Shown here piece after piece: positions 45,289-55,873 of a stretch of 64,000 nucleotides of DNA. Where the stretch lies: the NCBI GenBank assembly GCA_963691705.1, contig OY829544.1, forward strand, positions 43,359,917 to 43,423,916, read 5' to 3'. Each line of letters opens with the position of its first letter. The stretch's first letter is position 1. The DNA is from Viola odorata. Taxonomy: Eukaryota > Streptophyta > Magnoliopsida > Malpighiales > Violaceae. A model generated the notes under the pieces. The model saw nothing but the letters and a program-made list of their open reading frames with translations. It searched no databases and was not told the DNA's origin. The position numbers and the translations under genes were made by a program.

Positions 45289-45915
45289 CGCTAGCGATGG
45301 TGCCTGGGCCTTTCCTTGTTTTTCTTGTTGTTGTCTCTTCTTTTGTTATTTCTTGAAAACCATTCGAACATTGTTTCTCTTGTAATAATGCTAACGCTTT
45401 GTATCCTTTGTCGTACTGTATGATTCATTGTGATATTACCGTTATTCCTTCTTTATCCTCTTTGTATCATCGCGCCGTTTGGCAAGGCCAACGCTGCTTT
45501 TTATGTTTTTTAATCAATCCCCCTGTCCCTCATTTAATGCGACTTGAAGGGTAATGATGAAAGAAGACACGTGTCCTTCCACAGAGAGGCGTTTGGAGCA
45601 GGCGTCTCCTAGGGAGTTACGAATGCAGAAACGTTTCATTCTTATTTCAAATTTGCACCTTCTGGCGCGTGCCTTACTTTATGATGCGCTACTTCGCCAC
45701 GTGTCTGCTACTGACTGGTCGCCCTTTCAGGGTTATATCTATTGTTTCTTCTACCCCCTTTTTCTTTTTCCATCTTTCCCTTATACGCTATTACGTCTTT
45801 GGATAAATACTTTGCGCCGCTCTCTCCTTCTGGTTCAAGACTCCTCGCATTCTCTTTCACGAAGGTACAAGGTACACGTCCTTTTTCTTTTCTCTTTGTT
45901 TCTTCCTTGTTAGCC
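45289..45915. other. Spacer between aORF3 and aORF4 (A)
   Basis: Contains GGTTATATCT at about 45,731, a TATA-like box matching TATATATAA in B. No gene is seen. Confidence 0.5.
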
Positions 45916-48170
45916 ATGGCTAGAACTAAGAAATCCTCTGAAGAAGGAGACCCTCAAAGGTCCTCCGGGGAAGAAGTAATTGATACTACTCCCACTTCTC
46001 TGTACACGCTGCCCTTAATTAACCGTAGACTTGCTGGGTTTTCTGCGCGATTTCCCAAGGAGTATCCCGTGCATCCTGCTTCTGAGTCGCTTCGACTGAA
46101 CAGCATTCTGCCCGGAAATAGTAGAATGTTGTATGCTAAGCTCTTCGATCATGGGTTTCGTCTCCCTCTTGACCCGCTCGTAAAATTGTTGTTGGTTGAT
46201 TCTGATTTGGCTCCGGCTCAGTTGAGTCCTAACGCAATTTGCATTGTTAGTGCTTTTGCCGCACTGTGTTGTTTCAAGGGAATAGAATCTCCCACTTTAG
46301 CGTTGCTTCATGACATTTTCCAATTGTATTCCCGTAAAGGGGTGATATCGATATCGCCTTGCTACGAAGACAGTTCTTTGAAGCCCTTTACCTGGAAACT
46401 TATGGGCATTGAGTCTTCTATTCCTCACTGGAAAGAGGAATTTTTTATTGTTGATCTGCCTGAGCCGTTGTGGAGGGCTGGCTTCAACGAAACAATTAAA
46501 GATGGGGCTTGGGGTCATCGTAAACCCCTTTCCGACCCGGAGGATGGTTGGTTGAAGACGCTGCTTCAATTTGATTTTAGTGTTGATGCCCGAAAAGTGG
46601 CCAACGGGTTGCCCGTGGAATAGTGCAAAAAGGGTGAGCGTTTGACCTTTTTCTTTTGCGTAGTCAAGAAGTACTAACGCTAACATATTGTGACTATGTA
46701 GTGCCTCCGCCTGGTTGGGAGCCCGAGTATTTCCGAAGGAGAAGGAAACAGGAGGCGAAAAAGAAAGTTGCCGCTGAAGCTAGGGCTGCTGCTGCCGCTA
46801 ACGTTACGGGCACTCGGGTTGTAAGACAGAAAAGGCCTAGGAAAGCACGCGCTGCCCCATTCGTTTCGTCCCAGACTGTTGTTTCTTCAGAGGCTACGGT
46901 TGATCCGATTCCGGTTGGGATTCCTCTTGTGTCCTCCACCACTCAGGTGAGCATTTTTCTTATTTTTAAAACTTTGTCTTTCTTTTTACACGATTTCCTT
47001 ATCACGTTCTGCGTTATTTAGGAAGTGATTGCTGCTTCTGCCCCCTCTACCTCCCAGGGAGATATGGGTATCGCAGATGTCCTTCGCGAGCGTCAGAAGA
47101 AGGCTCGCTATGATCTTCAGAATAGCCCTTCTTCCTCAGCCGCCAATCGTAGTTCGAGTGTCCTTGGGGGCGAGGGTGCGTCTGCTGATCAATCTGAACC
47201 TGTTGATTTTGGCGGCCAACCCCATGTGCCTCCTGGTTCTCTGATCCATTCTGCGCACACCCCAACGGGCTATGATTCTGATGCCCTTAATCCAGAGGTG
47301 CCTGGAGGTAATGAGGTCTCAATGCCTAACGTGGAAGGTTCCACTAGCCGGCCAACTTCTCCTGGTGCGCTGTTCTTTGTTCCAATGCCTCATCCAACTA
47401 TTGCGAGGGGTGGCCCCGCCCCTGCCTTAATGGCTGGTATCTCTCCATACGAGCCTCCTCTCCTGCCAACTCATCACGTCAGCTTACGCTTCTTTAGGGA
47501 CAGTATTCTGCAGTTTCCTACCGATACTGATCATGATACCGTGCTTTCCTCTACCGCTTATCTGGTGGCAGAGATTTTTTCCCTTCCAAGAGAGAGGGGT
47601 GCCTTTGTGGCTCGGGGCGAGCAGGGGCGCATCAATTTCCTTCGCTCTCAGGCGTTTTCTATGCTTTGCCATCTTCACTATATGGATGAGGAGAATGCCA
47701 GAGTTGTAGCTAACGGGCAAGGAGAGATAAACAGACTGCTGGAAGAGCGACAGCGTCTTGAAGATGCCCTCAATGCTACCAAGGAAGGTATGGAGGCTGC
47801 CCGGGGAGAGGCTACCGTTGTTAAGCAAGAGCTAGAGACTGCTAAGTTGGCTTTGGAAGAGGAGAAGCGACAACATGCCGATCTGGCCATACGCCTCTCT
47901 CAGGAGGAGAATAATCTGCGTTTGGAGAGACAGAGAAATGCTGAGTTGTCTGCCGATTTTTCTCTTAACGCTGAGAAGAATCGTTGGTACTTGGAGCAGG
48001 GTGGAGGAATCATGTCGGAAGTCGTGATGCATCATTATGGAGTCGAGGAGCTCCGTATTGATGATCTTTCTGCGTATTTTGACAAGAGAGCCTCAACCGT
48101 TACTGATAGCGGTTTCTACCAGTGGAAGGCTGCTCAGCAAGGAGGGGTCAACGCGCCGCCCAATCTTTAG
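45916..48170 (+). pseudogene. aORF4, Transposase_28-like/coiled-coil gene, copy A (one in-frame stop)
   Basis: Exons 45,916-46,633, 46,702-46,946 and 47,022-48,170 with introns of 68 and 75 bp. Spliced length is 2,112 nt, a multiple of three. Exon 1 carries the Transposase_28-like domain (YAKLFDHGFRLPLDPLVKLL, LSPNAICIVSAFAALC). Exon 2 begins VPPPGWEPEYF and is Ala/Lys-rich. Exon 3 is Ser/Pro-rich, then a long Q/E/K coiled coil, ending in a conserved YFDKRAS..TDSGFYQWK block. The only visible defect is TAG at 46,621-46,623, four codons before the first intron; B has AAG there. If translation stops there, a 235-residue domain-only protein results. Confidence 0.75.
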
Positions 48171-48566
48171 ACTTTATGTTGTTTAGAGGCTTTACATTTT
48201 TGTGGCTGACGGGCCCGTCCATATTTTGTACTTTAAACAATGTCGGCCTTGACTGGGTTAATCCACTCTTTTTGGATAGAAGTTCTTCTCCTGCTTTCCT
48301 TCATAATACCGTTTGATCACTTGTCCGCCTAGGACGTTTGGCGTTAGGTTTCCATAGACATATAGTTTCCCGTTGTATCCCGTTTGTTTTTCATCAGCTG
48401 CATTCGAGTAGCATTACCATTATATCCTCCGATAGCATTTTTGAGAGTAAATCGGCGTTGCTTCCGCATCTGCTGCACTCATATTCCTGCCGTCCCTTGT
48501 TGTCAGAGGGGGCTTTATGTCTGTCTCAACGTTGTTGTTGCAGTATGGACACCTCTCCATCATCGT
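48171..48566. other. 3' flank of aORF4 (A)
   Basis: Non-coding; start of the convergent gap between antisense cassette and pol. No gene is seen. Confidence 0.5.
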
Positions 48567-48795
48567 TTCACCGGGTATCAACCGCGCGGCTACTAGTTAG
48601 GATTTCTTTTGTTTCTTTTCGCCACAGATTGGCTCCAACATCGCTTCACCGGGTATCAACCGCGTGGCTACTAGTTGGGATGCCTTTGTTTCCTTTCGCC
48701 ACAGATTGGCTCCAACATCGCTTCACCGGGTATCAACCGCGCGGCTACTAGTTGGGATGCCTTTGTTTCCTTTCGCCACAGATTGGCTTTGGGGA
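48567..48795 (+). repeat. About 80-bp tandem repeat, 3 copies
   Basis: Units of CACCGGGTATCAACCGCG, GGCTACTAGTT, then CTTTTCGCCACAGATTGGC or close variants. Element B has only one copy (around 17,850-17,890), so the array expanded in A. Confidence 0.8.
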
Positions 48796-48797
48796 GT

Positions 48798-49290
48798 GCC
48801 TCGTCTTAGTGAGCTGTCTGATCAGGATCAACCATCATAAGGATAGGACTTTTCACCCCCAAGCGTTGTACCTCACGTCCGTGGAATCGTGCCTCGTCTC
48901 AATGGGCCGTCTATGTGAGCACGGTTACCACAAGGATAGGATTTTCACTTCCAGGACGGAGTTGGTCTCTCCTTGGGGCGTGCCTCTCCTTATGGGGTTA
49001 CCACAAGAATAGGATTTCACTCCCAAGGATTCCGGGGCGTGCCTCATCTTAACGGGCCGTCTATGTGAGCACGGTTGCCGCAAGGATAGGATTTTCACTC
49101 CGGGGAGCCGTTTGGGGTCGTGCCTCGTCTTAATGGGCCGTCTATGTGAGCACGGTTACCACAAGGATAGGATTTTCACTCCCAAATGCCTTGTTATGGC
49201 AGGGCGTGCCTCGTCTTAGTGAGCTGTCTGATCAGGACCAGCCATCACAAGGATAGGATTTTCACTCCTGGCATTCTTCGCTACCTGCAT
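48798..49290 (+). repeat. 80-90 bp repeats between antisense cassette and pol, 6 copies
   Basis: Each unit starts GTGCCTC(G)TCTTA, then GGGCCGTCTATGTGAGCACG or GAGCTGTCTGATCAGGA, then CACAAGGATAGGATTTTCAC. Two sub-types alternate. They lie exactly between the 3' ends of the two opposing transcription units. Confidence 0.85.
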
Positions 49291-49358
49291 ATTACCAGTA
49301 GCAAACGCACAGTGAATATCTCAATATTCATTTATTAGAATACTTTGATGTTACCCGA

Positions 49359-52300
49359 TTAGCTCCTGGCGTGGTATAGCCTCAGCCGAGCGATGTTCCA
49401 AGAGTTCTGCAGGGGCGTTCCCTCAAGCGTTTCCAGATGGTATGCTCCTTTTCCCACAATGCGGGTGACACGATATGGTCCATCCCAGTTTGGACTGAGT
49501 TTTCCCATACGTTGTCCTGCCGCCCGCTTGTCTCTGAGCACTAAATCTCCAGTTTTGAGCAATCGCTCCCTCACTTGCCGGTTGTGATATTGTGCCATTT
49601 TCCTCTTGTAGTGCAGGGTTTTCAGGAGGGTTTCCTCGTGTGTTTCTGGTAGAGTATCGAGGTTAGCTCGTAACCTTTCTTCGTTGTTTTCTTCTTTGAA
49701 GTGAGCCACCCGGAGGCTCATCATGCCAATCTCGACTGGTATGACAGCCTCGGTGCCGAATGCTAACGCGAACGGGGTCTCTCCCGTGCTGGCTTTGACA
49801 GTCATGCGGTAGGTGTGTAGGTAGGTATTTCTTCTTGGACCCTTCCAAGTTTCTTTTGATGCCACTAAGGATGCTGCGGTTAGTTACTTCCACCTGGCCA
49901 TTGGTTTGGGGATGTGCCACAGAGGAGAATCTTTGCTCTATCTGGAATTCTGCACATCGATCCCTGAAGAACTGGCTTGTAAATTGTGTCCCATTGTCAC
50001 TAACTAGCACGCGTGGTACTCCAAATCGCATGATGACTTGGTGTTTGAAGAAACGCCAAATTTTTTCGGTGGTGATGGTAGCTAAAGCCTCAGCTTCGGC
50101 CCACTTTGTGAAGTAGTCTACCGCTACGACCACAAATTTTAGCTGAGATCTGGCGTTTGGAAACGGGCCCAGGATGTCAATCCCCCACTTTGCAAACGGG
50201 CAGGGAGCAACTATTTCTGAAATTGGTACAGCCGGCTTTCAAGGGATCTTGGCATATTCCTGGCATTTCTGACAGGTTTTCACGAAGTTATGACAATCTC
50301 GTCGAATGGTGGGCCAGTAAAATCCCGACCGAAAGACTTGGGCTGCCAGAGTACCGCTAGCAATGTGCATGTCACATATCCCTTCGTGAATTTCACGTAA
50401 CACATGTAAGCCTTCTTGCTCCGTTATGCATTTAGCGGCCGGATGGGAGAAACATCTTCGTAGTAACTCTCCGTTATAATATGTGCATCGTGCTGCCCGT
50501 TTTAGGACTTTCTTTCTCTCTGTCTGGTCCCCCGGTAGTTTATCATGTTTCAGATATTCTATCACTGGGATCCTCCAATCATTTTCCATTTCTTCCACAC
50601 AGAGCGATGTCTGCTCTTCCATGAAAGAAGGTGTAGGCAGTTCTCCATAGCGAACGTCACTGGGTATTGAGGCCTCCGGATTGGCTGCCATCTTGGCGAG
50701 GCTATCAGCCTCTTCATTGTTTTCTCTAGGAATGTGCTCAAAGGTGACCAGGGTGCCTTTTTCCTGTATCTCTGACAGCTCATGCTTCACTTTGGCTAAG
50801 TATTGGGCCATGATGGGTTCTCTGGCTTGGGAGTTCCCCAGAACCTGATCTATTATTAGCTTGGAATCTCCTCGGATCTTTAAACGTGTTCTGTCTTCCT
50901 TCTCCACACCGGGAGTGGCTCCGATAGAGAAATTGTTTCCAATTCTGAGTCCTGCCAGCAGCGCTTCGTATTCAGCCGCATTGTTAGACAATGGCTGCAG
51001 GATTCTGATGGCATATCGCATCTTCAGGTCGTTTGGTCCAACTAAGAAAACTCCTGCGCCAGCTGATTCTTGATTTTTTGCTCCATCTACGTTGATGACC
51101 CACGTATCTGTATGTCTCCGGAGACGGTAGGCATGGACTTTCTGCTTCTTCCTCCAACAGATCTATCTTTGTGTCCCTTGTGAATGTGCACTCAGCTATG
51201 AAGTCAGCTAACGCTTGGGCCTTAACGGCTGGTCTAGCTTTGTATTGCAGCCCGTATTGTTCGAGCTCGATAGCCCAAATTAGCATTCTTCCTGAAGATT
51301 CAGGTTTTCTGAAGATTCTTCTCAACGGCTGATCCGTGAGTACAATGACGGGGTGGGCTTGGAAGTATCGATCCATCTTTCGCGTGGCCTGTACTAGAGC
51401 GAGTGTTATCTTCTCGATAGGAGCGTATCGCAGTTCGGCATCTTTCAATATATGACTCACATAGAATACAGGACGATGCACGTGCCCTTCACTTCGCACA
51501 AGGACGGAGCTGACTACCTCGTCAGCTATTCCTAAATATAGATATAGTTCATCGCCGGGCTCAGGCCTCGTCAGCACTAAATCTGATGATAGGTAAGCTT
51601 TTAGTCCTGCAAACGCTTTCTCACATTCCTCTGTCCATCCGAAAGGAGCCTTGTTTCGGATGACTTTGAAGAAAGGCAAACATCTCTCGCCTTGCTTAGA
51701 TATGAATCACCCCAACGCAATGATGCGCCCGGTTAACTTTTGTATCTCTTTGACAGTCCGCGGGGATATCATATCCTGGATGGCTTTTATCTTTGACGGG
51801 TTGGGTTGGATGCCCTTCCGGCTGACCACATAGCCCAAGAATTTTCCCGTTTGAAATGCAAACATGCACTTCCGCGGGTTTAGCTTCATCTTGTGCTTTC
51901 TCATCACATTGAAAACTTCTTCCAAGTCAGCGAGGTGTTCTTTGAAACTCCGACTTTTGATCAAGATGTCGTCTACGTAGGCCTCTACATTTCTCCCGAT
52001 TTGATTTTCAAAAACTTTGTTTTCTATACGCTGAAATGTTGCACAGGCATTCTTTAGCCCAAACGGCATTGCAGTATAGCAGTATGTAGCCCTAGGAGTG
52101 ATGAAGGCAGTTTTTTCTTCGTCCTCTACGGCCATAGGGATTTGGTGATACCCGGAATTCGCATCTAGGGAGCTTAGATAAGCATACCCAGCGGTTTGAT
52201 CGACTAACTGATCTATTCGCGGAAGGGGATAGCAGTCCTTGGGACAGGCATTATTCAGGTCAGTAAAGTCGATGCACATGCGCCAGTCCCCGTTAGGCTT

Positions 52301-53401
52301 TGGGACTAACACAGGATTAGCTAGCCAGGTTAGGTATTGGACTTCTCGTATGAACCCCGCCTCTGTGAGCTTTAGCAACTCCTTTTCGATGGCTGCTATC
52401 TTTTCTGATGAAAAAGCACGTCGCCTTTGTTGAACAGGCTTGGCGTCAGGACTAACGTTCAGTCGATGTTCCGCAACCTCCCGAGAGATTCCGGGCATGT
52501 CTACTGGCTTCCACGCAAATTCTCCCTTGCATTTCCTCAACAGGCGGATTAATTGCGCATTCTCTTCAAGGCTTAGTTTTTCACTAGCTAAGAGATTCGT
52601 TTCACTATCCTTACCGATAGGGATTGATACCATCTGATCTAGCGGCTGAGTGTGCTTTTCTTCTTTATCATCGAAAGGGTCGTCTGTCACGCAAACGTAG
52701 CGATCACAACTCCTTTGAGTCATAAGTAAGTAGCATTCGGCTACCAGCTTTTGGTCCCCTTTGATTGAGACCACGCCGTCCCATGAGGGATATTTCATCC
52801 ACAGGTGTTTTTGAGATATGGCTACTCCAAAACGATTAAGGAATGGTCGCCCCAAAATGGCATTATACGGTAACGTTAGGTCTACGACCAGAAATAATAG
52901 CTCTTCGGAGCGTTTGGATGTGTCTTCTCGGAAGTACACCGGCAGGGATGTTATTTCGGCTACCGGAATCGGTACTCCATCAATCCCAATAATTGGCCTC
53001 GTGCAAGACGATAGTTCACCGTCAGGTCGTTTCATCAAGTTGTACGCTTCCAATGAAAATAGATTCACTGCACTCCCGTTATCGACAAGGGTCCTTCTTA
53101 CCCCATGACTTCCAATGACGGGCGTTACAACCATCGCATCATTATGCGGGAAGACGATGCCTTTTTCGTCTTCCTCTGAGAAAGACAATATCATCCTGTC
53201 TAAGGCACTTATCGCCTCGATTTTTGTTTGCGCGCTCTCCTGTTTGCGCTTTTCTCCAGGGTTGGGTGTTTGCGGCATAATTTCCTCGCAATAAGGTGCT
53301 CCTCCCGCAATGATATTTATCATGGGCATTTGGTCGCTATCGATAGCGAGCGCTTCTCTATTTGGTCCGAGGGGAACTGCGTTAGCTCCTGTGGCGCGCA
53401 A
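49359..53401 (-). pseudogene. pol: pol of element A: protease, RT, RNase H x2, integrase (broken)
   Basis: Protease (LVDNGSAVNLFS, ILGRPFLN), RT (YVDD at 51,968-51,979), first RNase H, second RNase H (AEYEALL, RGDSK, NEEADSLAK), integrase zinc finger (CQKC) and DDE core (VSDNGTQF, NGQVEVTN), C-terminus ending RLYHARS. Defects: TGA 51,709-51,707 (LG*FISK), a 2-nt loss near 51,100, TGA 50,241-50,239, and a replacement at about 49,815-49,829. There, 31 nt of integrase are replaced by 15 nt identical to the element's own LTR, shifting the frame. Pol begins in a frame different from gag, overlapping it by about 80 nt; this may be natural frameshifting or an indel. Confidence 0.93.
49806..49829 (-). 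other. LTR-derived patch inside integrase (A)
   Basis: 24 nt here are identical to LTR positions 40,905-40,928 and 55,600-55,623, so integrase and an LTR frame share the peptide NTYLHTYR. In B the integrase here reads WPDELPYVLWAYRMT. Confidence 0.85.
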
Positions 53402-55212
53402 GGGCGCTTGCCCGTGATCAGTTGTATTTCCAGTTGGGTTGTTTCTAGCCCCTTCCCTTGCCTTAGTGGCAAATTCTCCTGGTACCCCTCATCGACCAAT
53501 CTTTCTATGGCCAATTTTAGTTCTCTGCATACATCGGTCGAATGTCCCTTGACCTTATGGAATTTGCAGTATGCGTTTTCTCTTCCTCCCATGATTACTC
53601 CTGGTTTCACAGGAGCTGGGTAACGGATGGGTAAATTTCTCTGTTGGACTATTGCTAAGATCTCTGCCCTCGGGAGTATGAGGGATGGGAGGTCAGGATC
53701 ATATATCCGGCCTTTTGGCGGGTCCGTTTGCTTCCGAGTAGGGGATCCTCCAGGTCTTCCTTTTGAGAAATTGCCTCTCTGCCGGTTAGAGGTCTTAGTA
53801 TTATGTTCTTTCCGCTGCCCGGGATCCTCGGTGGGTTTAGCGTCTGGGGCATTGCTGTTCAAGACGTTAGGGGCCACATATGGGTCCGCCGGCATGCCTC
53901 GGATCCAATCTCTATTTTCCTCCTCTTCCATTCTCGCATAGTTATGCGCTTTCAGCCTCAACGCATCCAGGGTGATTGGGGGGTCCACCGTTAGCGTATC
54001 TTTCAATTTACTGTATCGACAATTGCGTTTCAGGGCCTCAATCGCGAAATCGATAGTGACCCCTGGCGTTAGGGACATTTCAAGATCAAATCGACCTAAA
54101 AAATTGTTCAACGATTCCTGTGGTTTTCGATGGATATCGAACAGCGCAGTTGCTGACTTTCTGATAGGAATAGCCGTGCTAAACCGACTTTTGAATTTTT
54201 CTTCCAGCTGAGAAAAACTATCGATAGACCCGGCGGGAAGCCCCTCGAACCATAGACGTGCCACTCCTGACAGCGTCATTACGAAGATTTGGCACAATGC
54301 CGTATCACTGCGCGTTTGGAATTGCACGAAATCCTTCACCTTATTGAGGTGAGAAATGGGATCTTTCGTGCCATCATATGACTCTGGTGGGAGTTTCATA
54401 TGTCGATGGACTCTATGGTGCCTGACACGGTAACTGAACGGATGACCCACGTTAGCATCGGGGATTCTGCGAGGCTGACGCTGATGTGGGATTTCAGCGT
54501 CGTATCTGGGATTTTGAGGGTCATATTCCTGATGTCTCCTAGGAGAACGGCTACGGCTCCTTGGAGTTCGAGCTCGTCGACTTCTGCTGCTAGATCTCTC
54601 GTTGTATCTAGGAGATGGATCTCTCACTATATCCCCCCGTCGATCATCCCAGGGCTCTCTATACTCGTCACGCTAGCGGACTGCTTCGGGGATAGAGATT
54701 CCTCCCCTGTATTGTCCAGAATGGTCGGCAGGTCCGCGCGTGAATGGTGGGACGTTTATGGGGGCCACAGGGAAAGGTAAGGAGGACGGGAGTGCCCTAG
54801 ATTGTTGGGGCGATAAGGGTCGTTCGTTGACAATGGACGGAGTGAAAACTACTTGGGAGGGCACACCAGGTCTCGAGGCATGAGGAGTAAATATAGCAGC
54901 CATCTCTGTCAGCTGATCCAGTTGAGCTTGGAGAGCTGCTATTGAGTTCGCGAAAGGGTTGTCCGCTTCTCCTATCATAGATCTTCCCGCTTGGGGGGTA
55001 GGATGGATGGTTCCTGCTATATGGGAGAAGGGAGAGCAAATCTGGAATGTAACTTCTTCCGAACTTGACCCAGGAGGAAGATCTAATTCTCCTGTAGTGA
55101 CGTCCTGCCCTGGAGTGGGGGCATCAGAGGTAGCGAAGGGAAACAAGCGTCTGCGGGTGTTGTATGGGATGTTGGAAGTTCGGGACATCGCCGGATCTGA
55201 CTCTGAGGCCAT
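53320..55212 (-). pseudogene. gag: gag of element A (one nonsense codon)
   Basis: ATG 55,212 begins MASESD, the same start as in G and C2. One frame runs to 53,320 except for TAG at 54,675-54,673. Visible parts: a Ser/Pro-rich N-terminus, an Arg/Ser-rich block (SRSRRARTPRSRSRSPRR), the capsid-type retrotransposon gag domain (LSGVARLWFEGLP, KFKSRFSTAIPI) and one zinc-knuckle-like motif (CKFHKVKGHSTDVC). The product would form the particle that packages element RNA. Without the stop it would be 630 residues. The start is fixed by conservation and by lying about 80 bp inside the primer-binding site. Confidence 0.88.
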
Positions 55213-55276
55213 AATCCTTCTAGCTTCGGGGAGGAGGAGCTTGGTTATTAAGGATGCTCACTTAATAGAACCAAAA

Positions 55277-55294
55277 CTCTCAACGAGAGCACCA
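55277..55294 (-). promoter_or_regulatory. Primer-binding site of element A
   Basis: On minus: TGGTGCTCTCGTTGAGAG, 3 nt from the LTR edge. C2 and G have TGGTGCTTTCATTGAGAG in the same place. The complementary tRNA is not one I can name with confidence. Confidence 0.7.
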
Positions 55295-55297
55295 ATT

Positions 55298-55868
55298 TGA
55301 TAATAATTTGTCTTCTGCTGAAGGATATATGGCGGAGCAGCTCCTCTCAGGTCAGTGTGCGCGACGGTCCACGGTACCTGCAATGCGCCGGAGGGGGTCT
55401 CCGGCGGAAACACTCCGATGCTTAAGTCAGTATGTGTACTGAATTTGGCAGAGTTTTGGCCAGTAAAGTATGCTTACCTGCCTCCTTTGTGGGGGAGGTA
55501 TTTATAGAAGAAAGGGGCGTTCCTGCCCAAGTAAACGAGTATGTAGCTATCGCTAGCGTTAGGGTCTGTGGTTCGCCCTTATCGTGATACGCTACCTTGG
55601 CGGTAGGTGTGTAGGTAGGTATTGCCGCGGTAGGATACTGGCCGGAGCGTTAACCCTGACGCGTGGTTTCCTCTGGGGGTGAGATAACTCCTTGAGCCAT
55701 CCACGAGGTCCGTGAGATGAGCCGGTAGGGCATCGTTAGCCCTCGTGGCGTTAGCCTTTGGGGAAGGTAGCAATCTTGTCCCTATCGTGGTGGTGCGAAA
55801 CAGTAGCTATGTCTCTTCTCACCGAGTGATAGACGAAAATACCCTTTCTTTTAGGTGAATTGTTATCA
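55298..55868 (-). mobile_element. 5' LTR of element A (571 bp)
   Basis: Carries the minus-strand promoter box CTATAAATACC (about 55,497-55,507). Transcribed next are GCATCGGAGTGTTT, a hairpin with 8-bp stems at 55,386-55,393 and 55,399-55,406, and TTGCAGGTACC. It differs from the 3' LTR by 7 substitutions. Confidence 0.95.
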
Positions 55869-55873
55869 GTGAA
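55869..55873. repeat. Target-site duplication of element A, right copy
   Basis: GTGAA, identical to 40,598-40,602. Removing A and one copy restores the aORF4 exon 3 frame of element G, as judged against copy E. Confidence 0.95.

Larger units (their letters stand above)
40603..55868 (-). mobile_element. Complete nested Tat-lineage element A (15,266 bp)
   Basis: Two 571-bp LTRs in direct orientation, a 5-bp target duplication, a primer-binding site, gag, protease, RT, two RNase H domains and integrase on minus, and four antisense extra genes on plus. It interrupts exon 3 of aORF4 in element G. The LTRs differ by 7 substitutions and no indels (1.2%), so it is a fairly young insertion. Gag-pol nevertheless carries several disabling changes, so this copy could move only with proteins supplied by others. 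Confidence 0.95.
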
